This document shows, piece by piece, positions 6,123 to 14,709 of a stretch of DNA of 16,012 bases. The translations under genes and the position numbers were made by a program. This stretch comes from Verrucomicrobia bacterium UBA1727 (lineage in GTDB: Bacteria; Verrucomicrobiota; Kiritimatiellia; RFP12; UBA1067). The stretch covers positions 19,570 through 35,581 of the forward strand of contig DCIL01000037.1 of the NCBI GenBank assembly GCA_002315875.1, given 5' to 3'. The number at the start of each line of letters is the position of its first letter. Position 1 is the first letter of the stretch. The notes below the pieces were generated by a model. That model did no database searches. It saw only the letters and a list, made by a program, of their open reading frames with translations, and was not told where the DNA came from.

Positions 6123-8152
6123 AGAAAAACATTGCAGTGCTTTTTTTATTCGCGTGCGCGTGCGCGACGGTTTCGGCCGGCGAGCTGGAGGCGAACGGAT
6201 GCTTCGCGAAATGGTCCGATACCTGGCTTACGGTCGGTAATGCGAACTTCAAGCGCACCTATGTCGCGCACGGCAGTGACCTCAAGACCTCGTCCTTCGT
6301 CCGCGGCGGAACGGAGTGGATCGACTCTTCGCGGCTCGGTGCGGCTGGCGGGAAACTCGACGTCAAGGCGTCCGCAGCGCGGCGCAGCATCGTCGGGGCG
6401 GACGGTCTCAAGGTCGAGATTGTGACCGGCGGGAAAACGCGCACCGCGTGGGTCTTCCCGACCGTTACCGGCGTGCTGATGGATGATGCGTCCATCGTGG
6501 ACCTTTCCGGATGGAAGGCGAGCGGCAACCTCTACCGCGATTCCTTCGCCCAGATTCCGCATTATTGCCGCGGGGCGGACGTTCTGCGCCTCAAGCCCGT
6601 CCACATTTCGGTCGGTGCGCTCGAGCTTGTGGATCAGACGGATGTGCGCAACGAACTCGTGCATCGGCGCGAGTATCTGCTGATGACCCGTGAGTGTCCG
6701 CCGCTGCTTACCGGCAATGTCTTCTGGATCGAGGACACGCTTACCGGCGAGGGCATCGCCTTCCTGCGCTTCGCGCCGCTGCCGGCGGACCGCACCCGCA
6801 ACGAGCCGGACTTCATCTTCGCCGGCTCCGAGGGCTGGAACAAGGACAACCGCATGTGGGCTGCGTCCATCGCCAACGGCTATCCGATGGCCGAGGTCGT
6901 CTACCGCGGCGGAAAGTACGGACGCATCGCGGCGTTCCATTCGATCCAGCGCGCGCTCCGCGGTTATGTCGCCGGACGCGACGGAATGTTCCTGACCAAC
7001 ACGTGGGGGGACGGCAACCGCGATTCGCGCATCTCCGAGGAGTTCATGATGAAGGAAATTGCCGCGGGCGGCGAACTCGGGGTGGATGTCATTCAGGTCG
7101 ATGACGGTTGGCAGTCCGGCAAGAGCGCCAATTCCGCGTTCATCAAGAACCGCAAGGACGGCGCGTGGTCCAACTTCCGTGCGGCGAATCCCGATTTCTG
7201 GAAGCCCGATGCCGCGAAGTTTCCGTCCGGTCTCACGCGATTGGTGTCCGCGGCAAAGGAAAAGGGGATGGGCTTTGGCCTCTGGTTTGGTCCCGACAAG
7301 ACGGACGACAACGCCGCCTGGGAGCAGGATGCGGATACGCTGCTCGCCTTCTATCGTGATTTCGGCATTCGCTACTTCAAGGTGGACGGCATCGAGACCG
7401 TCAATCAGAAAGGTTATGCCAATCAGCTAAAGATGTTCTCGAAGATGCTCAACGAGTCCAAGGGCGACATGACCTTCGACCTCGACGTGACTGGCTGTCA
7501 GAAGCGTCCCGGCTATTTCGGACTGCCCGATACGGGTCCTTTGTTCCTCGAAAACCGCTACATCGGCGGCGAGGGCAAGTCGAATGGCGGCAAGTACTGG
7601 CCGCACTTCACGCTGCGCAATCTCTGGATGCTCTCCGAGACGATCGATCCGGTGCGCCTGCGCATCGAGATCGCCAATCCCATGCACGGTGGTTCGTTCT
7701 ACGGAGAGGATCCGCTTGCGCCGAAGTTCTGGCGCGGCGATGCGCTCTTCGCCTCGGTGATGGTCGGCTCTCCGCTCGGTTGGTTCGAGATCTCTGAACT
7801 CTCTCCGAAGACGGTTGCCGAAATGAAGCCGCTCATCGCGACCTGGAAGCGCGAGCGCGCCAATCTGCACGGCGGACTCACGCTGCCGGTCGGCTCGGCT
7901 CCGGACGGTGTGGCGTGGACGGGGTTTGTGACGAAGGGTGCGGACGGTAAGTCGGCCTACGTGCTTCTCTTCCGCGAGCTTAATCAGTCCGATAAGTTCA
8001 AGCTGAAGCTTTCGTCCGTTCTGCCGGGTGAGCGGTTCTCGAAGGCGGAGCTGATTGGCGGCCGCGGCGAGATCGAACTTGACGATGGTAAGAAGCTTGA
8101 AGTCGAAAAGGTGGCGAAACTTGATTTCGTCTGGGTGAAACTCACGAGGTGA
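6119..8152 (+). CDS. Secreted alpha-galactosidase-like glycoside hydrolase (GH36/melibiase type)
   Basis: A 677-residue exported protein with a signal peptide ending near ATVSA-GE (residue 20). An N-terminal beta-sandwich (about 20-300) precedes a TIM barrel with VIQVDDGWQSG (D328, D329), the nucleophile strand YFKVDG (D423), and a C-terminal beta domain. Family members cleave terminal alpha-galactosides such as melibiose, raffinose and galactomannan side chains. The usual GH36 acid/base segment (SDNTD-like) is not visible; instead LPDTGPLFLENRY (E478, N479, R480) occurs, a pattern I recall from a GH36-like clade of gut bacteria. The substrate may therefore differ. GGAGG at 6104-6108 serves the ATG, which overlaps the ribE stop. 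Export points to use of extracellular or periplasmic glycans. Confidence 0.85.
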   Translation: MKKNIAVLFLFACACATVSAGELEANGCFAKWSDTWLTVGNANFKRTYVAHGSDLKTSSFVRGGTEWIDSSRLGAAGGKLDVKASAARRSIVGADGLKVEIVTGGKTRTAWVFPTVTGVLMDDASIVDLSGWKASGNLYRDSFAQIPHYCRGADVLRLKPVHISVGALELVDQTDVRNELVHRREYLLMTRECPPLLTGNVFWIEDTLTGEGIAFLRFAPLPADRTRNEPDFIFAGSEGWNKDNRMWAASIANGYPMAEVVYRGGKYGRIAAFHSIQRALRGYVAGRDGMFLTNTWGDGNRDSRISEEFMMKEIAAGGELGVDVIQVDDGWQSGKSANSAFIKNRKDGAWSNFRAANPDFWKPDAAKFPSGLTRLVSAAKEKGMGFGLWFGPDKTDDNAAWEQDADTLLAFYRDFGIRYFKVDGIETVNQKGYANQLKMFSKMLNESKGDMTFDLDVTGCQKRPGYFGLPDTGPLFLENRYIGGEGKSNGGKYWPHFTLRNLWMLSETIDPVRLRIEIANPMHGGSFYGEDPLAPKFWRGDALFASVMVGSPLGWFEISELSPKTVAEMKPLIATWKRERANLHGGLTLPVGSAPDGVAWTGFVTKGADGKSAYVLLFRELNQSDKFKLKLSSVLPGERFSKAELIGGRGEIELDDGKKLEVEKVAKLDFVWVKLTR

Positions 8153-8154
8153 CC

Positions 8155-11100
8155 ATGAAATACACACTCCTCCTATTCGTTGCGATTCTCGCCTCTTCGC
8201 TCTTCGCAGTCGAGGGCGAGCGGCATGATGACTATTACAACAACAGCAGCAGCTGGGCCAGCCGCGACTGGAATTACAACCGTGTGTGGCGCGGTGCGGA
8301 ATGGCCGCATGACGGGGGACTGATGACCGGTGCCGCGGCGGACGGTCCGATGACCTGGGGCGACTGGGCCGGTGCCGAAAGTCAGTGGTCCTGGTCGGTG
8401 AGCGCCATTCCCATGCAGGTCAGCGACCTCGTGCTGGGCGGAATGGATTTCAAGTACTTGACCGCGCGCCTCTACGGCAAGGACATCACGTTCTCGGGGA
8501 GCGCCCCTTACATCCGGGCGAATGCCCACGAGCCATACCGGATGAAGAACGGCAAGACCCCGACGCAGATCTTCTGGTGGATGTGGATCGACCTTACGCT
8601 TAAGGGACTCGGAAACGTGCCGCTCACGATGAAGGGGTCGGGTCCGCTGTTCATGAACAAGCAGCCGCTCAACTTCTCGTATTTCGATGTTTCCGGCGGT
8701 ACGCTCGTTATCACCAATCACAACATCGATTTCTCGTCCGCCGTGCCGCTCCATCTCACGACCGGTAAGATGATCGCGACGCCTCCTGATGGCGGCACGA
8801 TGCCGTTCAATGAACTCGTTTCGCGCCACGGACACGGCGTGCTGACGGTCACCAACAACGCGACGCTCGACATCAACGCGCTCAAGCGCCAGGCGGGCGG
8901 CATTCTTGATGTGCGCACTTCGAACGGCGGCAAGGTCCTCGCGCGCAACTTGTCCACGGGAACCGCGATCGATGGCGGTCTCATCAACTTGAACGGCAAC
9001 ACCATCAAGTTCCTCGACAACACCGCCGCGGGCGGACTCGTCGTCGGGTCCGGAACGCCGTCCAACGCCCGCGTCCTCGGTTCGACTTCGGACGCCGCGG
9101 GCACGGTCAACGACACCGGCGCGATCACCGAGGAGTATATCTACCGTCCCGCGATCTCCGGTGCCTCCACGATCAATGTCAACGGCGCGATCACCTCGCC
9201 GAACGGCGTGACCTTCGCCTCGCCGCATGCGTCCGGAACCGTTCCGACATTAAAGTTCACCGGGGTTACCGATTGCGGAGCCGACATTCGTCTGCAGGGC
9301 GTTTCCGCGACGTTCTCGACACCTTCCGGCTATCCGTTCAACTCGTCCGCCACGCTGTCCGTACTTGGACGTCCCGACGTTTCGCCGGCGGAGAACGGAC
9401 GGCTTTCCTACAGCTATGGAAACGGTACGGTGATTAACCATGCGTTCAAGCTCGGCGGTTACGGCAGCACCGGATGGAATGCGCTGTACTATGAAAATAA
9501 AAGCTGGGATTCCGGAACGTTCACGATCAAGGGTGCGGTGGAGCTTTTGAACGATACGGCCATTTCCGGCGGTGGCGGTGTCGGTGTTGATTTTCAGGGG
9601 CCGGTTACCGGACAGGGTGGACTTCGCATCGGCGGCGGCCGCGCGACGTTCCGCAATGCCAACAACAACTTTGCCGGCGAGTTGTTTGTGACCAATTCGT
9701 GGGTGTTCCTGCGCCAGGACGGACGCCTCGGCTCCGGTGACATCAACATCTCCAAGGGCTCGAAAGTGATCTTCAGCGATATCGCCGACTGGACGATCAC
9801 CAATTATTTCACCGGCACCGCGGGTGATTATTACATCCAGAATTCGAAAATCGGCTTTGACAAGCCCATCACCATGGGAGAGCTGCGCATGCTCAACGCG
9901 CACACCCAGGACGTGGAGGTCGTCTTCCATCGCGATGCCCAGGCGGGTATGGCGATGGTGGACGAGTCCAAGGTCCAGAAGGACGAGAAGTACATCCGCA
10001 TCCGTGCCGGTACGGAGCGCGATGTCGAGCTTTCGATCGGCAGCGACAATGGACAGGAATCGTTCCTCGGCGCCGATCTTTCGGACGGCGTCAGTGAGAC
10101 CGGTCCCGAGCGCGGACGGCTTTCGATTGCCAAGATCGGCAAGAATTCGATCCTGACCATCAGCGGCACGAACAACACCTACACCGGCAAGACGCGTGTT
10201 CTCGCCGGCACTCTCCGCCTCGGCGCCTCGATCTTTACGCCTTACGACGCCTCAATCTGGCTCGATGCGAGCGACAGCTCGTCACTGAAGCTCACCACCG
10301 AGAATCGCGTTCTCAAGTGGCGCGACAAGTACGGGAAGTTCGAGTTCTACGGCGAGAATACCGCGAACAATCCCGGTCCGCTGCTGTCGATATCGAATGC
10401 TCCGTCCATCTACATGAACAACAATCCGTTCGTGAGAATAACCTATTATGCTTCCGGTCCAATCGAGCGTCTCGTGCCGTCTACGGCCACGCCTGCGAAC
10501 ATCCGCTCGGTGTTCGTCGCCTGCCGCGGTAGGAGCGGCTCTGGCGTACAGCATTCGGGCGGCGGATTCATCCAGTACAACAATGCCGACGTTTCGGTTC
10601 GTCCCGGATCAGGCGGCACCTTCACCATCGATTATGACAAGGGTTCGACCTGGCCCAGCGGCATCTTGAACGGCTATCAGAATGGCGTCGGGTTCGGCAC
10701 CTGGCTTTCGACCTGCTATGTGCCGGATGCGAACATCATCGCCTTCTTCAACGCCCGCGTTTCCGGCGGCAGCAGCAGCTACTACGAGCATCTCGATAGT
10801 TTCCGTCCCTGGCTTGGCGGCACCGACCGAATCTTCGCCTGCGACATCGGCGAGATGATCTTCTTCCCGCGCGTGCTCAACGCCGCCGAGACTGCCGAGG
10901 TCAACAACTACCTCATGAAGAAGTGGAATACGACGATCTACAAGACCAACAGGCTCGCCGATTCGAAGATTCACAGGAGCCGCGTCAACTTCCTGCCGCC
11001 CGCAACCGAGGTTGAGATCGCAGAGGGTGCGATTCTCGATTTGAACGGAACGACCCAGACGGTCGCGCGCATTTCCGGCAGCGGCGTGATCACCAACAGC

Positions 11101-12450
11101 GCTACGGGCGCGGCGGTGCTGACTGTCTCCGACATGAGCTCGTTCAAGGGCACGGTCACCGGCGACATCCTCTTCACCGTCCCGACTGCCGATGCCGAGA
11201 TCCGCGTGCGCAACGGCGCGACGCTGGCGATGTCCGGCGCGGGATCTGCCGAGATTACGGCGTCCAATCCGATGCCTCCGACCCATTCGCTGCAGTGCTG
11301 GGTGGACGCTTCGCTGCAGGATACGATCTCTACTGACGAGAATGGACTCATCACCGAATGGCGTTGCAAGCCGGGGGTTGTATGTGCGGCCGCCAAGTTC
11401 ACCTCGTCCTCGGCATCGCGTCGTCCCGCCTACGATGCCAACGGCATTTGCGAGAACAAGCCGGGCGTGTACTTGAGCCGTGCGAACGATCGTATGGATC
11501 TGATGCTGGCGAACGGCAAGGAGGCGGCGGACTATAATGGCTGCAATCGCATCGCGACACTCTTCTATGTCGTGCGTTTTCCGTATCCCGGCAACGGTTC
11601 CACCTATATGCTCGGACTTTCGGGACAAGACCAGGGTATTGCGGTGTACACCGGTGCGACCTATTCGAACTGGCGTTTCTGCGGCATGGCCGCGTTGTGC
11701 AACCAGGGCGATTACTGCCGGCTTAACGGTGTCGATCTCGATGACTGGACCCATCCGTCCCGTGAATATACCTTCTATAGCGCTGGTGCCGCGGTCTTCG
11801 GCGCGCGCTTTTCCGAGGCGCATTTGACGGGAACGCGTGTCGCCAATCTCGGTGGTCCGGTGCAAATCGGAACTTACTCCGGGAATCGTTGCGGAAGGCA
11901 GTATGTCGCCGAGCTGATCTGCTACACCAACCGGCTCAGCGATGTCGAGTTCCTCGCGACCGAGAAGTACCTGATGGACAAGTGGGTCAACTCCGGAACG
12001 TCCTGGCCGGTGAAGGAGACGGTGGCAATTGCGGACGGTTCGGGGCTCGCGGTCGCGAAGGGGGCGACGATGAATCTCGGCGAGGCCTCGGTTTCGCTTC
12101 GCACGCTCGGCGGCGACGGACAGGGCGGCAGCATCACGGCCAGCAAGGTCACCGTCACCGACAAGTTCGTCTTCTATCCCATCGGCACCTACGGCCAGAT
12201 GCGTCTCAAGCCGATCGTGGTAACGGGTGATCTCGAGATCGGGGACTCCGCGCGGGTCGAGGTCGTGGACTATGAGGGACTCGAGCGCTACTATCGCCAC
12301 GAAGCGCTTTCGGTGGGCGGCTCGGTCATCGGCACCAACCAGCTCGGACAAGATAAGTCCAACATCACCGCGGCGCGTTGGAAATGGGCGCGCTCGGGCA
12401 ACAGCTGGTGCGTCATCTTCGATAACAGCATCGGCATCACCATCTGGTAA
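8155..12450 (+). CDS. Giant secreted beta-strand-repeat protein with two LamG-like modules
   Basis: A 1431-residue exported protein with a signal peptide (about 1-18, ending SSLFA). Residues 20-690 are rich in G, T, N and V beta-helix-like repeats, including GGTLVITNHN and a clear autotransporter-associated (PATR-like) repeat at 665-691 (LTISGTNNTYTGKTRVLAG). Two similar modules follow: SIWLDAS...EMIFF...YLMKKW (700-924) and LQCWVDAS...ELICY...YLMDKW (1045-1277). Both look like concanavalin/LamG folds, and each is followed by a beta-strand linker (for example ILDLNGTTQTVARISGSG). There is no C-terminal autotransporter barrel, LPXTG or PEP-CTERM sequence; the end is WCVIFDNSIGITIW. The likely role is surface adhesion or glycan binding, but this is inferred. 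The ATG at 8155 is chosen over the GTG at 8149; it lies 2 bases after the previous stop. Confidence 0.8.
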   Translation: MKYTLLLFVAILASSLFAVEGERHDDYYNNSSSWASRDWNYNRVWRGAEWPHDGGLMTGAAADGPMTWGDWAGAESQWSWSVSAIPMQVSDLVLGGMDFKYLTARLYGKDITFSGSAPYIRANAHEPYRMKNGKTPTQIFWWMWIDLTLKGLGNVPLTMKGSGPLFMNKQPLNFSYFDVSGGTLVITNHNIDFSSAVPLHLTTGKMIATPPDGGTMPFNELVSRHGHGVLTVTNNATLDINALKRQAGGILDVRTSNGGKVLARNLSTGTAIDGGLINLNGNTIKFLDNTAAGGLVVGSGTPSNARVLGSTSDAAGTVNDTGAITEEYIYRPAISGASTINVNGAITSPNGVTFASPHASGTVPTLKFTGVTDCGADIRLQGVSATFSTPSGYPFNSSATLSVLGRPDVSPAENGRLSYSYGNGTVINHAFKLGGYGSTGWNALYYENKSWDSGTFTIKGAVELLNDTAISGGGGVGVDFQGPVTGQGGLRIGGGRATFRNANNNFAGELFVTNSWVFLRQDGRLGSGDINISKGSKVIFSDIADWTITNYFTGTAGDYYIQNSKIGFDKPITMGELRMLNAHTQDVEVVFHRDAQAGMAMVDESKVQKDEKYIRIRAGTERDVELSIGSDNGQESFLGADLSDGVSETGPERGRLSIAKIGKNSILTISGTNNTYTGKTRVLAGTLRLGASIFTPYDASIWLDASDSSSLKLTTENRVLKWRDKYGKFEFYGENTANNPGPLLSISNAPSIYMNNNPFVRITYYASGPIERLVPSTATPANIRSVFVACRGRSGSGVQHSGGGFIQYNNADVSVRPGSGGTFTIDYDKGSTWPSGILNGYQNGVGFGTWLSTCYVPDANIIAFFNARVSGGSSSYYEHLDSFRPWLGGTDRIFACDIGEMIFFPRVLNAAETAEVNNYLMKKWNTTIYKTNRLADSKIHRSRVNFLPPATEVEIAEGAILDLNGTTQTVARISGSGVITNSATGAAVLTVSDMSSFKGTVTGDILFTVPTADAEIRVRNGATLAMSGAGSAEITASNPMPPTHSLQCWVDASLQDTISTDENGLITEWRCKPGVVCAAAKFTSSSASRRPAYDANGICENKPGVYLSRANDRMDLMLANGKEAADYNGCNRIATLFYVVRFPYPGNGSTYMLGLSGQDQGIAVYTGATYSNWRFCGMAALCNQGDYCRLNGVDLDDWTHPSREYTFYSAGAAVFGARFSEAHLTGTRVANLGGPVQIGTYSGNRCGRQYVAELICYTNRLSDVEFLATEKYLMDKWVNSGTSWPVKETVAIADGSGLAVAKGATMNLGEASVSLRTLGGDGQGGSITASKVTVTDKFVFYPIGTYGQMRLKPIVVTGDLEIGDSARVEVVDYEGLERYYRHEALSVGGSVIGTNQLGQDKSNITAARWKWARSGNSWCVIFDNSIGITIW
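10252..10926 (+). repeat. LamG-like protein module, copy A (inside the giant protein)
   Basis: Residues 700-924 of the giant protein. It starts with SIWLDAS, contains a WRD strand, IGEMIFFPRVL and ends with YLMKKW. The order matches copy B at 11287-11985, although the identity is low, so this is an old duplication visible only at protein level. Confidence 0.65.
11287..11985 (+). repeat. LamG-like protein module, copy B (inside the giant protein)
   Basis: Residues 1045-1277 of the giant protein. It starts with SLQCWVDAS, contains EWRCKPG and VAELICYTNRL and ends with YLMDKW. It contains several more cysteines than copy A. Confidence 0.65.
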
Positions 12451-13244
12451 TGATAACGACGGACGAGATCGTGATCGAGAAGATCGCCCTGGCGAAAGGC
12501 ACGGGCGAAGATCTCGTCGCCCTCGCGAAACGCGCGGCGAAGGCGATCGGCGAGGTCGATAATCTCGGCGGTGTCATTGCCGCGACGTTCTCCTCTCCGC
12601 GGCGGTTTCCCGCGCTTGCGGTCGAGATTGCCGCGGAATTGAAGCTCGCGAAAACCGTCCCCGCCTTCGACCTGCAGCTCGCGTGCAGCGCCTATCCTTA
12701 TGCGGTGTATCTTGCGGGACGTCTCGCGGCGGATACAAACAGCAGGATTCTGGTGATCGATGGCGATGTCCAGAGTCGGCTCGTGAATGCCGCGGACCAT
12801 GCGACGGGCTCCATCTTCTCCGACCTTGTCACCGCGAGTGTCGTTTCGGCGAGGAAGGGCGAGGAGAAAAGCGTCTGGGCGTTTCTTTCCGATTACAATG
12901 AGGCGCTCAAGTGCGGAGAGTCCGGCCCCATCGCGATGGACGGAATGAAGGTCTTCTCCTTCGTGGCGACTGAAGTGACCTCGTTCCTGCGCGCTTTTGC
13001 CGCGGAAGCTCCCGCGTTCGACCGTTTCGTTCCCCATCAGGCAAACCCCTACATGATCCGCCAGCTCGCCCGTTCGCTCTCGCTCGAGGAGAAACTCGTG
13101 ACTGTTCCCGAAAGCGAGTTGAATCCCGGCAGCGCCTCGGTTCCGCTTGCGCTTTCGACGCTTCGCGGACGGCACCGCGTACTCATCTCCGGCTTCGGGG
13201 CCGGCTATTCGGCGAGTGCCGGACTCGTTACTCTTTCGTTATGA
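12450..13244 (+). CDS. Compact 3-oxoacyl-ACP synthase III (FabH-like) homologue
   Basis: A 264-residue thiolase-fold protein, clearly shorter than typical FabH (about 317-330). KAS III enzymes start fatty-acid chains by condensing acetyl-CoA with malonyl-ACP. All three catalytic positions are present in context: Cys79 in FDLQLACSAY, His196 in FVPHQAN, and Asn225 in LNPGSASVPLAL. The C-terminal glycine loop is ISGFGAGYSASAGL. The first roughly 33 residues of normal FabH are missing, and the usual FGDGAGAVV loop reads FSDLVTASVV. It could be a specialised condensing enzyme rather than the housekeeping FabH. The start overlaps the previous stop by one base (TAATG) with no Shine-Dalgarno site, so it depends on re-initiation. 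It overlaps mlaE by ATGA, which suggests a link to membrane lipid. Confidence 0.8.
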   Translation: MITTDEIVIEKIALAKGTGEDLVALAKRAAKAIGEVDNLGGVIAATFSSPRRFPALAVEIAAELKLAKTVPAFDLQLACSAYPYAVYLAGRLAADTNSRILVIDGDVQSRLVNAADHATGSIFSDLVTASVVSARKGEEKSVWAFLSDYNEALKCGESGPIAMDGMKVFSFVATEVTSFLRAFAAEAPAFDRFVPHQANPYMIRQLARSLSLEEKLVTVPESELNPGSASVPLALSTLRGRHRVLISGFGAGYSASAGLVTLSL

Positions 13245-14002
13245 AAATCGGATTCCCAAAAATCTTTCGGTCGGTCGGCTGGGCGGGCATCGTGCTCGCC
13301 GGATCGATGCGCTATTTCCCGTCCGTTCTCGTGCGCCGGCGCGCGCGCGCGGACCTTTTCGTACAACTCTACTCTACCGGCATCCGCACCTTGCCGGTAA
13401 TGACGGTGGTCGCGCTCTTCACGGGCATGATCCTCTCGCTCCAGGTCGGACTCGAACTCGCCCGCTTCAATCAGGAGATCTATCTCGGCGCGGCGGTGAT
13501 GGTGACGCTCGTTCGGGATATGGCCTCGTTCGTGACCGGCATCTGCCTGGCCGCGTGCGTCGGCAGCGCGGTTGCCGCGGAACTCGGCACGATGAAGGTC
13601 AACGACGAGATTGACGCGCTCATTATAATGGACATCCCGCCGTTCCGCTTCCTGTCCGCGCCGCGCATCCTCGCGCTCTTCATGATGGCGCCGCTTCTGA
13701 TGTTCTACTCGACCATCGTCGGCACCGTCGGCGGGGCTATCGTCGGGGCTACCCAGCTCGATGTCGATTACGGACAGTTCATGTCGAGCGCGATGTCCAT
13801 CGTCAAGGCCAAGGACATTTTCGTGGGGCTCGCCAAGAGCGCCGCGTTCGGACTGGTCATCGGCACCATCTCGTGCGCCGAGGGCTTCGGCACGACGATC
13901 GGCGCGACGGGCGTGGGCAAATCCACCCAGCGCGCGGTGATCGCCTCGTTCCTTTCGATCCTGGTCATCGGCTACATGATCACCCGCGTGTGCTATCAGT
14001 GA
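13241..14002 (+). CDS. mlaE: MlaE-family ABC transporter permease
   Basis: A 253-residue inner-membrane permease of the MCE lipid-transport system (Mla in E. coli), which moves phospholipid between inner and outer membranes. It has an amphipathic N-terminus, several membrane helices and the family signature GSAVAAELGTMKVNDEIDAL (from residue 108), followed by MDIPPFRFLSAPRILA. Length is normal. The start overlaps the KAS III stop (ATGA). The order here is E-F-D, unlike the F-E-D order of E. coli. Confidence 0.93.
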   Translation: MKIGFPKIFRSVGWAGIVLAGSMRYFPSVLVRRRARADLFVQLYSTGIRTLPVMTVVALFTGMILSLQVGLELARFNQEIYLGAAVMVTLVRDMASFVTGICLAACVGSAVAAELGTMKVNDEIDALIIMDIPPFRFLSAPRILALFMMAPLLMFYSTIVGTVGGAIVGATQLDVDYGQFMSSAMSIVKAKDIFVGLAKSAAFGLVIGTISCAEGFGTTIGATGVGKSTQRAVIASFLSILVIGYMITRVCYQ

Positions 14003-14010
14003 GGACGGAG

Positions 14011-14709
14011 ATGAAGATAATCGAATTCGAGAACGTGGTCAAGAGGTTCGACGCCGGGACGGTGCTGGACGGACTTTCCTTCTCCATCGAGAAGGGCGAG
14101 ATCTTCGTGATCGTAGGACCTTCCGGAACCGGCAAGTCGGTGACGCTCAAGCATATCGTGGGACTCCTCGCGCCCGATTCGGGACGCGTCACGGTCGGCA
14201 CCGACCGCATTGGTTACCTCTTCCAGTCCGGCGCGTTGCTCGCCTGGCTCGATGTCTATGACAACGTCGCGCTTCCGCTCCGCGAGACGAGGAGAATGCG
14301 CGAGGACGAAGTCGAGCGCCGTGTCATGCAGGCGCTTACGGCGGTCGGCCTCGCCGAGCATGCGGACAAGTTTCCGTCCGAAATCTCCGGCGGCATGCAG
14401 AAGCGCGCCGGACTCGCGCGGGCGATCGTCTGCGAGGCGGAGGTGCTCCTGTACGATGAGCCGACGTCGGGACTCGATCCCGTAACTTCCGTCAACATCG
14501 CGCGGCTTATCCGTGATGTCGGACGCACCAACGGCGTCACTTCGGTCGTCGTCACTCACGATCTCACCTCGGCGCTCAAGATCGCCGACCGCATCATGTT
14601 GGTGAAGGACGGCAAGGCGGTCATCATCGCTACGCCGTCTGAATTCACGGCCTCCGACAATCAGTCCGTTAGGGAATTCCTCGCCGCCACTCAAGGAGAA
14701 AGCTTATGA
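14011..14709 (+). CDS. mlaF: MlaF-family ABC transporter ATP-binding protein
   Basis: A 232-residue ATPase that powers the MlaE permease from the cytoplasm. The Walker A motif is GPSGTGKS (36-43), the Q-loop region YLFQSGALL, the signature SGGMQKR (126-132, typical of MlaF), Walker B LLYDEPTSGLDP (D149, E150), and the H-loop His183. The ATG at 14011 is chosen over an in-frame start at 13873, because the upstream extension overlaps mlaE and is not ABC-like. GAGG at 14001-14004 lies 6 bases upstream. It starts 8 bases after mlaE and overlaps mlaD by ATGA. Confidence 0.95.
   Translation: MKIIEFENVVKRFDAGTVLDGLSFSIEKGEIFVIVGPSGTGKSVTLKHIVGLLAPDSGRVTVGTDRIGYLFQSGALLAWLDVYDNVALPLRETRRMREDEVERRVMQALTAVGLAEHADKFPSEISGGMQKRAGLARAIVCEAEVLLYDEPTSGLDPVTSVNIARLIRDVGRTNGVTSVVVTHDLTSALKIADRIMLVKDGKAVIIATPSEFTASDNQSVREFLAATQGESL
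14693..14698 (+). promoter_or_regulatory. Strong Shine-Dalgarno site of mlaD
   Basis: AAGGAG lies 7 bases before the mlaD ATG and inside the end of mlaF. It is among the best matches to the anti-Shine-Dalgarno sequence seen here, which contrasts with the operon-leading genes that lack such a site. Confidence 0.75.

Noticed and set aside
10609..12351. A 580-codon open frame on the minus strand opposite the giant protein
   Set aside because: It is rich in R, D, H and G as expected for a complement-strand shadow and has no recognisable motif.
13333..13351. Alternating C/G tract that could form Z-DNA
   Set aside because: It encodes an arginine/alanine-rich cytoplasmic loop of MlaE and is explained by codon use in a GC-rich gene.
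13873..14010. Upstream extension of mlaF with an earlier in-frame start
   Set aside because: The extra residues are arginine-rich, lie inside mlaE and do not resemble an ABC ATPase N-terminus; the ATG at 14011 has a Shine-Dalgarno site.
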